Shown one piece after another: positions 47,200 to 56,078 of a stretch of 64,000 nucleotides of DNA. Within the stretch, counting starts at the first letter, position 1. Every line of letters begins with the position of its first letter. Source of the DNA: Oryzomonas sagensis (GTDB lineage Bacteria; Desulfobacterota; Desulfuromonadia; Geobacterales; Pseudopelobacteraceae). Both the position numbers and the translations under genes were made by a program. The stretch spans positions 504,980-568,979 of the forward strand of contig NZ_VZRA01000001.1 in the NCBI RefSeq assembly GCF_008802355.1, read 5' to 3'. The notes under the pieces are model-generated. The model made no database searches. It was not told the DNA's origin and was given only the letters and a program-made list of their open reading frames with translations.

Positions 47200-48456
47200 A
47201 TGCGTTGGATATACGGGCTGGTCGCTGTTTGTTTCATGATGCTGGCAGCAGGGTGCGGGAACCTGTCCCGGCCGATGGATTTCCACTTTGATACACAGAA
47301 TAACGTGGCCCAGAATGCGACCATAACGTCAAACACCATCACGATCCAGGGCAACCAGTTTGCGGCCGACATCACCATCGTCAACGGCACCTATTCCATC
47401 AGCGGGGGGGCCTATACCAGCGCCGCCGGGAAAATAGGGCTGAACCAGACGCTCACCATCCAGCAGACGTCCGCCGCCACGACCAACACCGCCACCGTCA
47501 CCACGGTCACGGTGGGCGGCTACACCACCACCTTCACCTCGGTCACGAACAGCGAGCTGTCGTTCCAGGCACAGACCGGCGTCGAGCTCAGTTCCACCAT
47601 TACGTCCAACACCCTCACCATCCCGTCCACCTGGTCTTCATCCGCCATCAGCATCGTTGGGGGAAATTATTCCATCGACGGCGGCGCATACACCAACGCA
47701 GACGGCACCATCGGACCGGGCCAGACCTTGGCGGTCCAGCACACCTCTTCCGCGAGCAATTCGACGACGACAACCACGACGGTGACCGTCGGCAGTCATA
47801 CCATAACCTTTACCTCCACGACCAAGGGCGTAACCTTGCCGAGCTTTTCCGCCGTGGTAGATGCCGAGCTCAACACACTGGTCGAATCGGCTCCGATTAC
47901 CTACCCCAGCACCCTTACCGCAGCGACCGTATCGATTCTCAACGGCCTGTTTGCCATCTCGACCGATACCAGCGGTACGGCATGGGGCAGCTTTACCAAT
48001 GGGACCGATACGGCAAACAACACCATTCAGCCGGGTCGATTGCTGAAGGTCAATCAGACCACTGCCAACAGTTACCTGGGCCAGACGGTCACGACCGTCA
48101 CCATTGGCGGCAGCAGCACGACCTTTATTACCACCACCAAGATCGGCGGCACGACCGATGCCACCGGCACGATCAAGTTCCTCAGTTTTCATCCGAGCAC
48201 GACGCTGTTCGATGCAACGACTACTTCGTTGAGTTTATATGCAAACTTGCAGAATAGCGGCAGCGCTTCCGCCGCTGCAACCGTTACCTGGCAAGCCAAG
48301 GATAGCAGTAACGCCGTGATCGCAAACGGCTCCTTCACAACCGCCAGCATCGCGCCTAACGGCGGGACGGTCACCTATACCTCTACGGGGACCAGTCTGC
48401 TCACGAGCCAATACCTTAAAATAGCTTCCTGGACTGTTTCGGTGGTGAAAAACTAG
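47200..48456 (+). CDS. Repeat-containing surface lipoprotein, unknown function
   Basis: 418 residues. The signal ends in the lipobox AAGC (about residue 19). Three repeats of about 85-100 residues follow, each with an opening like NATITSNTITIQG or STITSNTLTIPS, a central GTYSISGGAYTSAAGKIG or GNYSIDGGAYTNADGTIG, and an ending VTVGGYTTTFTS or VTVGSHTITFTS. The last 90 residues form a separate Ig-like domain (LSLYANLQNSGSASAAATV). Thr and Ser dominate. Such beta-sandwich repeats are common in bacterial surface and adhesion proteins. ATG 47200 sits after a purine-poor leader, so the start is not certain. Confidence 0.75.
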   Translation: MRWIYGLVAVCFMMLAAGCGNLSRPMDFHFDTQNNVAQNATITSNTITIQGNQFAADITIVNGTYSISGGAYTSAAGKIGLNQTLTIQQTSAATTNTATVTTVTVGGYTTTFTSVTNSELSFQAQTGVELSSTITSNTLTIPSTWSSSAISIVGGNYSIDGGAYTNADGTIGPGQTLAVQHTSSASNSTTTTTTVTVGSHTITFTSTTKGVTLPSFSAVVDAELNTLVESAPITYPSTLTAATVSILNGLFAISTDTSGTAWGSFTNGTDTANNTIQPGRLLKVNQTTANSYLGQTVTTVTIGGSSTTFITTTKIGGTTDATGTIKFLSFHPSTTLFDATTTSLSLYANLQNSGSASAAATVTWQAKDSSNAVIANGSFTTASIAPNGGTVTYTSTGTSLLTSQYLKIASWTVSVVKN

Positions 48457-48483
48457 GCGCTGATTCAGCGATCGGCTGGATAC

Positions 48484-48520
48484 AAAAAAAGCAGCGGGGC
48501 GGTCGCCCCCTGCTTTTTTT
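48484..48520 (+). terminator. Terminator after the repeat lipoprotein gene
   Basis: AAAAAAAGCAG and GGGGC pair with GCCCC and CTGCTTTTTTT over a short loop. The sequence is symmetric enough to act in both directions. Confidence 0.88.
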
Positions 48521-48640
48521 GTTAGCTCCCTTCCCCGGAAGCCCGTGCAAAAACGCTTGCATACCGACTCCACCCTCCCGTGACGGGAGCCCCACGGAGC
48601 CTGAAGGGGCTGGAGAGAAAACGGCGACATAAGGAATAAC

Positions 48641-48678
48641 AAAGCTCCCTCCTCCCTGGCGAGGGGGAAGGGAGCTTT
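48641..48678. repeat. GC-rich hairpin downstream of the small secreted protein gene
   Basis: AAAGCTCCCT pairs with AGGGAGCTTT and inner CCTCCC pairs with GAGGGGG. On the minus strand it lies about 95 bases beyond the stop of the gene at 48772. It has the look of an intergenic repeat element; I saw no second exact copy in the window. Confidence 0.5.
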
Positions 48679-48771
48679 GTGGACTTCTTACGACGCATCA
48701 TCGTATGCGCTCAACGGGCGCAGCCCGATTATGATCGTCGCCGGCTCGGTGCGGCCTGGGCGATTACCCTT

Positions 48772-49137
48772 CTATTCGGGATTATCCGAACCCGAAGTCG
48801 CCCGCGATCCCCGTGACGGACCGGCCGCCCGGCCTCCCCTGCCGCTGCGGGCGGCCTCTCTGGCTTCTTCCTGCTTTCTGCGTGCCTCGTCCTGCTGCTG
48901 CGTCGTTGCCGCGCCGTTACCCCCGGCTTGGGGGGCCGGTGCCGGTGCCTGCTGCTGCGGCCCGGGCTGCCCCGCAGCCTTGCTATCTGCCGGCTTGTCT
49001 GCGGCATCGCCCGTGTATTCGATAATGATCTGGGTATCGGTTTCGCGGATAGTCCCGTGGCCCGCCCCTGCCCGGACCTGGGCCGGAAGAGCGGCCATCA
49101 GCAGCGCCGGCAGGAGGTTTTTTGCCATCTTCAGCAT
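48772..49137 (-). CDS. Small secreted Ala/Pro/Gln-rich protein, unknown function
   Basis: 121 residues from ATG 49137 (GGGGG nine bases upstream). A signal peptide (KNLLPALLMAALPAQVRA) is followed by a short beta segment TIRETDTQIIIEYTGDA, then a low-complexity Pro/Gln/Ala stretch and an Arg/Gly-rich tail. The tail includes a helical QQQDEARRKQEEAREAARSG run. No family was recognised. Encoded just downstream of the large cytochrome cluster on the same strand, but separated from it by a terminator at 49340. Confidence 0.65.
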   Translation of the reverse strand: MLKMAKNLLPALLMAALPAQVRAGAGHGTIRETDTQIIIEYTGDAADKPADSKAAGQPGPQQQAPAPAPQAGGNGAATTQQQDEARRKQEEAREAARSGRGGRAAGPSRGSRATSGSDNPE

Positions 49138-49339
49138 AGCGCACATCCCCCTTTCCTCATCATGAACGTTCCCATCTTCTTTCCATGGCCGGCGGCAAAG
49201 CAGCCAACAACAGCCTTGCGTTTGTTCCTCCAGGCCGCCCTCACGTCTTGTTGCCCTACCCGGTAGTAATACCATTGTGCCGCCATTCGGCGCAATCGCA
49301 TTTTCTCCGCCGCCGACACCGCGAGGGCGGAGAAATCAT

Positions 49340-49369
49340 AAAAAAACCCCGCCTCTTTCGAGGCGGGGC
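49340..49369 (-). terminator. Rho-independent terminator at the end of the cytochrome cluster
   Basis: On the minus strand CCCCGCCTC pairs with GAGGCGGGG over a 4-base loop and is followed by seven Ts. It lies 40 bases after the stop of the 25-haem cytochrome and closes the eight-gene cluster. Confidence 0.93.
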
Positions 49370-49408
49370 AGCGGATTGCATTACATCAAAGCTTGCTACA
49401 CCTGAGCA

Positions 49409-52400
49409 CTACGGACGCTCAAATGTGTTCCATGCACCACTGGTACGGCTCCAGCCAAGGAGATAGACCATGGCTTCGGTGGTGCCGGAGGACAACGTGG
49501 TCAGGGTGCCGTCCGTGTAGGCAGCCGCACCCTTACCGAAGGTGAGGGTAACACCGTCGGCATTCAACTGGCCAGACGCAAGAGCCGTAGCGCCAGCCGA
49601 TTGGTTCATGACCCCATCATCGAGGAAGTCGATGGAGTCGTACAGCAACCGACGTGCATAGGAACGAGCATGCACATAGGCAGCCGGGTCGCGGCTCAGC
49701 AGGTTGATGTTGAAGGCGGCACCTTCAAGCTTCAGGGCCTGCGCCGCGGTCAGCGCACCACTACGAGTCCAGTCGGTGACAGCTTTGTTGCTATTGGCCG
49801 TGTCGTAGAAGTACGGGTAGCTTGCCGGGTTGTAGCTGATGCCGTATTTGCTCAGCAGCTGGTTCTTGGCAAGTGTCAGCGCAGCCTGGAACACCTCGGA
49901 CTGCGGCTCGATGAAGTGGGTGTTGAAGTTATCAATGGTGGTGATGTCATTCCCACCTTCCGACGTGTGGCACTGGTTGCAGACCTGGGTGATGGTAGCC
50001 TGGTCGATCTGCAGGCTATGACCCTTGGCACTGTTGCGCGGAGTCCCTGCGTTGGTGAAGCCCTGCATGTGGCAGGTGACGCACGGACCGTTGCTATCCA
50101 GGTTGCCGGCAACGAAGAAGGTCGGGTTATGGCTGTCGCCAATCATTGCTTTGGTACCCAGATTGCGGTGCGTACTGGTCAGGCCGCCTGCAAGGCCGTC
50201 GGGGGTACTGATCGCATCAGGTATCAAGGTTTTGCCGTACGTGCTTGTGCCGGCAGCCGCACTTGTCGAAGTGAAGTTGATGAAACCGGCTTTGGCATAC
50301 ATCAGGCCAGCTGCTGCCATGTAGTGCGAGTTCTGGAAGCTGGAGTTACCCATGCTCAGACCGTTGGTCTTCGCCGTAACCAGAGCGCCACCGGAAACAC
50401 GGCCACTGTGGCAGGAGATGCAGATGTTGGATTGGCCCACGTCCGGGAACTTGGCAGTGATGCGGGCTTTTACCGTCAGCGCGGTGGCCTTGTCAACCGT
50501 GCTGATGTTGTAGAACGTCTGTACGCCTACGCTCTTACCGTAGCTGGACCGGTTGGTGAACGCAAGCGGGCTGACCGCAACGGTGCGGAGAGCTGTCGTG
50601 GTGCTTCCGCTGACATCGGCAGTGTGGCAGGCCGAGCAAGCAAGAGGCGAGTTGAACTTCTGGCCGTCGTTGGCGCCGACAGTGGCGACGGTGACGTACT
50701 TGCTGTCGGCAAACTGAGCGAAGCCGGCAGCAGTGTGGCAGCGAACGCAGTCGCTGGCCGGGATGGTGGTCTGGAAGTTGGCGGCGGAGCCGGAGTTCCT
50801 CCAGTCGTGGCTTGCACCCGGAACCCAGGCGGCGCCGGAACGGTTGCCGTGGTCGGAATCAGCCCATGCGGCGAGAACGTCCGCATTGGTCTGGAAGGTC
50901 TGGGTGGTGGTTGCGCCAATGCCGTGCGGATCGAACTTGAAGTGGCACTGGGCGCAGACGTTGATGCCCTTACCGACGTAACCGACATAGGCGGCGGATA
51001 CGTTGTGGAAGGTTGCCGTCGTTGCGTTGGTGAAGTGGGCAACGCCGTCGAAGAGTTTGCTGTAGGCACCGGTATGGCAGGCGATGCAGGCAGCGCCGGC
51101 GCCGGTAGCGGAATACCCTTTGGCAAGCGAAGGCGTGCTCATGCTTGCGTAGGGGTGTGCCAGCCCGTTGACCGGGGTATGGCAGGTTGCGCAGTCAGGA
51201 CCATGGCCGTTTTGGAAATGGCCGCTGGCAGCATACTGAGTTGCGATGACATTACCGGAATACGGATCAACGGTTGAGTTGTGGCAAGCGGTGCAGTCGG
51301 CTGTTGCCGAACCGGCCCTGTTGCCGTCGCCGCCGATGATGTAGGCTTTTGCTGCGGATGCATCTGCAGCCGCTACGCCGGAACCGCTGACGGCGGAGCT
51401 GATGTTGGCGTACGATGCCGTACCGGCTTTGAGTGAGCCGTATTTCACGAGCTCGATGGAGTCGAAGACGAGCTGTTTAACGTAGCTCGGGTTGTGGATG
51501 TAGGATGCTGCGTCTGCAGACTGGCCGTTGAGGAGCTGCAGGTTGAAGAATGCACCGTAGACCCTGGCAAACAGGGCCTGATTGCCGGTCCAGACATACC
51601 CGCGGGCGATAGTGGTCGCCGTGGTTCTATTTGCTGCCGTTTTCTGCAGCGAGTAGGCTTGACCGGTCAGGGTCGAGGTGCTGGTTGCGGAAGACAGCAT
51701 CTTGAAGCCGGTGAAGTTGTTGGTGCTGGTCATCAAGCCGCCCAGTACCTTGAGGGACGATGCCAGTTCGGCTTTGGCCTGGTCGAGGTTGGCCTGACCG
51801 AAGTCGCTGGAGTGACATGCGGCGCATGCGGTGAAGCTGGTGATCTCCAGGCTGTGGCCTTCAGCCATGTGGCAACCAACGCACGGACCGTTGGCGGTGC
51901 CGGTGTTACCGGGGTTGGTAACGCCAATGTTGCTGTGGTTGTTCGCCGCTTCCGTGTAGGTCCTGCCGTCAGCGGTGTAGCGGTAGCCGACCTTCTGATC
52001 GACGATGGCCGACTGGTAGACACCGTGACCGGTCAGTGCGGAACCGGTGAAGCCGGTGCTGGTGAAGCCGCTGAATGTGGCAGCGAGGGCATTGATCATG
52101 GCCTCGCCGTTGGTCGCATTGGAGCGGCCGGCGTGACAGGAAACACAGACGTTGGACAGCTTGAGGTCGGAGTACATGACCGGAGTACCGGTTGCACCCT
52201 GAACACCGTTGAACCACTTGCCGGTGTTCTTGGTGGAGAAGTTGTAGAATGCCGGGTAGGCGCCTACGGCACGAACCGTAGCGGCGTTTTCAGGCATGGC
52301 CACGTTCTTCTCGCCGGAGACCGAACCCGGGGCGTCGTAGTGACAGGCGCGGCAGGTAATGACTTCGCCGGACACGTTGGTGTTGTTGGTGGCGGCAGAA

Positions 52401-54832
52401 GTCGCTGCTACCGTGTAGCCGGCCTCCTGGTAGCCCCAGGCGCGCAGGTCGTTGTACTTGCTGATGCCCAGAACCGAGCTCGTGTAGGAAACGAACTTCA
52501 CGAAGCCGGTGGTGGTGTGGCAACGCACGCAACCGTCGGTGTAGCTGTTGGACGGTTTGATGCTGGCGGAACTGAAACCTCTGTACTTGAAGTAGTTCTT
52601 GGCAGCCCAACGGCCAAAGCCCGGGTCGGCATGAGTGCTTTCGGCATACTCGGCGTTCCGGGTGTTGTCGTGGGAGTGGCAGTTGGAGCAGCTGTTGTAG
52701 GTTGTGACGTACTGGGAAGACGAGTTGTAGAATACATACCGGCTTCCGGTGTACCAGCCGGTGGTGGTGGAACCCACATTTTTGGCGGCAGTGCCCAGTT
52801 TCGAGTACTGGTTGCCGTAGCTGTGCGGCACTTTCATGGCGCCGGTGGCGTCATAGATGCCGTAGCCGCTGCCGGCTGCATGGCAGGTCTGGCAATCGGT
52901 CCCTTTCTTCACCAGTGCCTGGTCGGCAGCGCCAGCAACAGGAGCTGCACCGCTGTAGGTGAAGAATTTTGCGATTGTGGAGTGCGGGTTGTGGCAGCTT
53001 GTGCACTCGAGGGTTTCAAAGGTGTTGGTAAAGTGGGACGATTTGTGGAATGCCACGGTGGTGGGGCCGTGTTTGCCGCCGGTATGACATTCTTCGCACG
53101 TATTGGCCGAGTTCGTGGTCGGGTTGTGCGGATCATGGCAAGCGACGCAGGCGTCCTTACCGGGACGGTTGACTGCTTGAGTGTCTTTCTTTCTCATGTT
53201 GGTGGTGTAGCTGGCCAACGGGTTGAGATTGGGTTTGAAGTGACACCGGTAGGCGCAGGTGGTGAGGCCGTCGGGGGCTTCACTGGTCGTCCAGGATTCA
53301 TTGGGGTTGATCTGGCCTTCGGTAGCGGTACCGCCGTAAGGGGCGATCGCCGAGGCGCCGGTAAATTCAGGACCGTACTCGAACGAGTTGTTCCAGTGCG
53401 GGCTGGAGAAGAAGTCGACGGACGGCGTACCATGCTTGCCGTCGTTGACGTGGCAGTACAGACAGGTGTTGAAGGTGGAGACCACTCCATTGGCTACTTT
53501 GCCGGGGTGGCGAACCGTCGCGCCCGTCATGGTGTTGAACGTGCCGCCTGAGGTAGGTACCGAGGCTGCGGTCCATACGCCGATCGGGTTGACATTTGTA
53601 CCCTGCAGGTTGCCGGAGTGGCAGACCTGGCAGCCGGTGGCGTCTTTGTACTGGGGGTTGGAGAAGTTGGCCGTGACCAGGTTGGGATCGCCGGCGGGGT
53701 TGAAGTGGCACTGGGTGGCGCAGGTGTGCTGGCCGTGTGCCGTCGAGACGTTATTGTAGGCGTTGGTCCAGTGTTTGCTCGTATTGAAGTTCGACGGATA
53801 CATGCCCGGGTGGCTGCTGGTATCCACCTGGTGACAGTTGTTGCAGGAGTACACACTGGCTAAGCTGGAAGCGTTGAATCCGGCCATAGCATCGGGATTC
53901 CTGCCGTTGTGGCATGCGCTGCAGTAGTTGTTAACCGTGTTGGCAGACGACAACACGGTAATGGTAACCGGGGCGGCGACTTTGCTGCCATTCGTGGTCG
54001 TCACGGTAAGATTGGCAGTGTAGGTGCCTGCCACGGCAGGTACGGTAAAGGTGGCGGTCGGCGTGGCTGCCGAAGCCTGGGTTACCGTTACGGCCGCAGG
54101 ACCGGTGACGCTGAAGGCGTAGCCGGTGATGGCGGTGTCGTTTGTGGACGATGCACGGCCGTCAAGCTTTACGGTTGCACCTTGGGCTGCGGTAGTGGGG
54201 GCCGACAAGATGGCCGACGTTTTGTAGGAAGCCGAGTAGGTTGCCGTAATGGTCGGGCTGCTCTGCAATTCGGCAGCGGTCAAGGTAACCTTGCCCACGG
54301 CGCCGGGGGTAACGCCTCCGGTCATCGTGTTCGTGGCGGCATTACCATTGACCTTGATGCCGGTAACGATCGAAGTGGAGCCGGGATAAACGCTGATGAC
54401 CACCGTTGCGCTGCCGCCGATGCCCGTGAGGGCGGTCGAGAGGTTCGAGCTGAGCGACGGTGCGGTCTGCTGGATGAAAATGGTGCCGCCGGTCGACTGC
54501 GACGCGGTCACGGTGTACGAGGCCGCTGCCGCAAAGGTCACGGCCAGGTAGTGGGTGCCGCCGATCTGGGCGGGCAACTTGTTGCCCAGGGTAAAGGCAG
54601 CGCCGTCAAGCGTTGCGCTGGCGACAGTGCCCAGAACCGACGTGGCTACCGTTGCGCTGTTGTTGGCAGGGTAGGTGTAGTAAGTGCCGGAGCCCGCTGT
54701 TGTCAGACCGTTAGCGGTAACGGTATTAACACCTGTTTTGCCGCCACTGACCTTCACCTGCAGCGTATAGGCGCTGGCAAGTGCCGGTAGGAGCAGCAAC
54801 AAGGTGCATAAAATGAAGCTGATCTTTCTCAT
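49409..54832 (-). CDS. Very large multihaem c-type cytochrome, 25 candidate haem sites
   Basis: 1807 residues with a signal peptide (LCTLLLLLPALASA). The first 300 residues are beta-rich, Ig-like and haem-free. Then come 23 CXXCH motifs and two CX3CH motifs, CATQCH and CAYRCH, both followed by HF and a proline-rich stretch. The C-terminal two-thirds contain an internal duplication: a block starting CVRCHTTTGF and one starting CVRCHTAAGF carry five haem motifs each, in the same order. Both end in a helical region (YIHNPSYVKQLVFDSI; YVHARSYARRLLYDSI). No lipobox was seen. It is probably a surface or extracellular cytochrome. It is the last gene of the cluster, 63 bases after the tetraheme gene. 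Confidence 0.9.
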   Translation of the reverse strand: MRKISFILCTLLLLLPALASAYTLQVKVSGGKTGVNTVTANGLTTAGSGTYYTYPANNSATVATSVLGTVASATLDGAAFTLGNKLPAQIGGTHYLAVTFAAAASYTVTASQSTGGTIFIQQTAPSLSSNLSTALTGIGGSATVVISVYPGSTSIVTGIKVNGNAATNTMTGGVTPGAVGKVTLTAAELQSSPTITATYSASYKTSAILSAPTTAAQGATVKLDGRASSTNDTAITGYAFSVTGPAAVTVTQASAATPTATFTVPAVAGTYTANLTVTTTNGSKVAAPVTITVLSSANTVNNYCSACHNGRNPDAMAGFNASSLASVYSCNNCHQVDTSSHPGMYPSNFNTSKHWTNAYNNVSTAHGQHTCATQCHFNPAGDPNLVTANFSNPQYKDATGCQVCHSGNLQGTNVNPIGVWTAASVPTSGGTFNTMTGATVRHPGKVANGVVSTFNTCLYCHVNDGKHGTPSVDFFSSPHWNNSFEYGPEFTGASAIAPYGGTATEGQINPNESWTTSEAPDGLTTCAYRCHFKPNLNPLASYTTNMRKKDTQAVNRPGKDACVACHDPHNPTTNSANTCEECHTGGKHGPTTVAFHKSSHFTNTFETLECTSCHNPHSTIAKFFTYSGAAPVAGAADQALVKKGTDCQTCHAAGSGYGIYDATGAMKVPHSYGNQYSKLGTAAKNVGSTTTGWYTGSRYVFYNSSSQYVTTYNSCSNCHSHDNTRNAEYAESTHADPGFGRWAAKNYFKYRGFSSASIKPSNSYTDGCVRCHTTTGFVKFVSYTSSVLGISKYNDLRAWGYQEAGYTVAATSAATNNTNVSGEVITCRACHYDAPGSVSGEKNVAMPENAATVRAVGAYPAFYNFSTKNTGKWFNGVQGATGTPVMYSDLKLSNVCVSCHAGRSNATNGEAMINALAATFSGFTSTGFTGSALTGHGVYQSAIVDQKVGYRYTADGRTYTEAANNHSNIGVTNPGNTGTANGPCVGCHMAEGHSLEITSFTACAACHSSDFGQANLDQAKAELASSLKVLGGLMTSTNNFTGFKMLSSATSTSTLTGQAYSLQKTAANRTTATTIARGYVWTGNQALFARVYGAFFNLQLLNGQSADAASYIHNPSYVKQLVFDSIELVKYGSLKAGTASYANISSAVSGSGVAAADASAAKAYIIGGDGNRAGSATADCTACHNSTVDPYSGNVIATQYAASGHFQNGHGPDCATCHTPVNGLAHPYASMSTPSLAKGYSATGAGAACIACHTGAYSKLFDGVAHFTNATTATFHNVSAAYVGYVGKGINVCAQCHFKFDPHGIGATTTQTFQTNADVLAAWADSDHGNRSGAAWVPGASHDWRNSGSAANFQTTIPASDCVRCHTAAGFAQFADSKYVTVATVGANDGQKFNSPLACSACHTADVSGSTTTALRTVAVSPLAFTNRSSYGKSVGVQTFYNISTVDKATALTVKARITAKFPDVGQSNICISCHSGRVSGGALVTAKTNGLSMGNSSFQNSHYMAAAGLMYAKAGFINFTSTSAAAGTSTYGKTLIPDAISTPDGLAGGLTSTHRNLGTKAMIGDSHNPTFFVAGNLDSNGPCVTCHMQGFTNAGTPRNSAKGHSLQIDQATITQVCNQCHTSEGGNDITTIDNFNTHFIEPQSEVFQAALTLAKNQLLSKYGISYNPASYPYFYDTANSNKAVTDWTRSGALTAAQALKLEGAAFNINLLSRDPAAYVHARSYARRLLYDSIDFLDDGVMNQSAGATALASGQLNADGVTLTFGKGAAAYTDGTLTTLSSGTTEAMVYLLGWSRTSGAWNTFERP

Positions 54833-54895
54833 TCTTTTCTCCTTTGGGGATTCATTACCGTAGAAATGTCATAGTATTCACACTGCCCCGAAGTA

Positions 54896-55666
54896 TTACT
54901 TGATGTGGCAGGTCAGGCAGAGTGCTGAATCCTTCTGCGGAGCGAGAACCAGATAGTTCATGGTCTCTGCGCCCTGGAGGTTCTTCTTGTTGTGCACATC
55001 GTGGCAGGTTGCGCAGGTCATGATGCTGCCGTTGTAGAGGCGGTCAGCGACTTTAATGTTGGCTGGATTGTCGCGGTAGGTGAGGCCTTGGTCGGCCTTG
55101 CGGATATAGTTGTACTGGTCCGGGGTGGTGGCGGTGCCGGCCGTGGTGCAGATGTTGGAGTCGCCACAACCGGCGGCGATGGCCATGTAGTCGAAGCCGA
55201 CCGGATGGTCGTTGGACAGGTCTTTATTCACACCGACGCCGGGGCCGCCGAAGTTGTCGTTGGTCAGCATCGTGCCGGTGTTGGCGCTGCCGTAGTGCTG
55301 GTCGAGGGCGATGGAACCGTCGTGGCAGGTCATGCAGAGACGGGTCGGGCCGGCGGCGGCGTCACCGGTGCTGTACACGGTCGAATCAAAGGTAGCCGAT
55401 TGGTAAGCGACGAAGGTCTGCTGATCGTCCATGCGGGACCAGAGCGGGGCATAGGAGCTAGCCGCAGCCGGTTTGATAGCGTGGTGAGGGGTATGGCAGA
55501 ATGCGCAAACACGGTCGTTCCCGCCGATATCGGTGATATTGGCGGAAACGCGCATGTCATGCACCGAGTTAAGCACCCCCTGGCCGGCAGTGGCGGTCGG
55601 AGCAGAGTACGCTACAGCGGCGTTAAGCCCCACGATGGCTACTGCTGCTAAAATTCTCTTCTTCAT
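54896..55666 (-). CDS. Tetraheme c-type cytochrome, possible filament-type (OmcE-like) subunit
   Basis: 256 residues with a signal peptide (RILAAVAIVGLNAAVAYS, cleavage near SA-P). Four haem sites: CAFCH, CMTCH, CATCH and CLTCH, the last three residues from the C-terminus. Extra histidines follow most motifs (CHTPHHA, CHDVHN), suited to bis-His ligation. The size and haem spacing resemble small tetraheme cytochromes such as OmcE, which forms extracellular filaments in Geobacter; identity is an inference. ATG 55666 was chosen because GGAG lies nine bases upstream; ATG 55672 is too close to it. It is preceded by a 412-base gap, so it may have its own promoter. Confidence 0.9.
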   Translation of the reverse strand: MKKRILAAVAIVGLNAAVAYSAPTATAGQGVLNSVHDMRVSANITDIGGNDRVCAFCHTPHHAIKPAAASSYAPLWSRMDDQQTFVAYQSATFDSTVYSTGDAAAGPTRLCMTCHDGSIALDQHYGSANTGTMLTNDNFGGPGVGVNKDLSNDHPVGFDYMAIAAGCGDSNICTTAGTATTPDQYNYIRKADQGLTYRDNPANIKVADRLYNGSIMTCATCHDVHNKKNLQGAETMNYLVLAPQKDSALCLTCHIK

Positions 55667-56078
55667 GTACATGTTCTCCTTTTCTTGTGGTGTTACGACA
55701 ATTGAATCGAAGTACCCTGTGCAACGTGTGATAGCTGCTCTCCGTCATCGGCCTCCTTTCGGTAAATTGCTTGGAATGCCAGTCGTTCCAAGTGGTTAAG
55801 CTATCGAGCTTTTTTGTCCTCACTTCACGCAAGGAAAGTCGGGCATTCTCCAGGTGAGCAAGCATTGTGCCAACGCGATTATGCCGCCGGTGCCGAGCGG
55901 GACGACTCCCTGCCGAGCTCCTGAAATCAGCATTCCAGCCCTATCCAGGCGTTTGCCGGCATACCGCGCCTCCACCGGGCATGACCGGATATGTGCCGTT
56001 ATTTCACGGAAGGGTTGTTTTTTGGCGTTGCCCCTCCCTGCCGGGAGGGGCAACGCAACTCATTGAATGATTGAGGTA
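55667..56078. other. Long leader or intergenic region before the tetraheme gene
   Basis: About 410 bases that break an otherwise tight cluster. It holds a perfect 14-bp hairpin at 56025-56056, a smaller hairpin (CTTGGAA with TTCCAAG) near 55775-55800, and a 41-codon frame at 55623-55748. That frame opens behind AAAGGAGG and overlaps the tetraheme start in another frame. I saw no GEMM-type riboswitch signature. A separate promoter with a structured leader is likely. Confidence 0.5.
56025..56056. repeat. Perfect 14-bp hairpin after the 12-haem cytochrome gene
   Basis: GCGTTGCCCCTCCC pairs with GGGAGGGGCAACGC over TGCC, 23 bases after the stop of the 12-haem gene. On the minus strand it is followed by As, not Ts, so it is not a classical terminator. 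It may protect the upstream transcript's 3' end. Confidence 0.65.

Noticed and set aside
51494-53551. A 685-codon plus-strand frame inside the giant cytochrome
   Set aside because: It is antisense to 25 well-placed haem motifs and shows a Gly/Val-rich composition typical of shadow frames.
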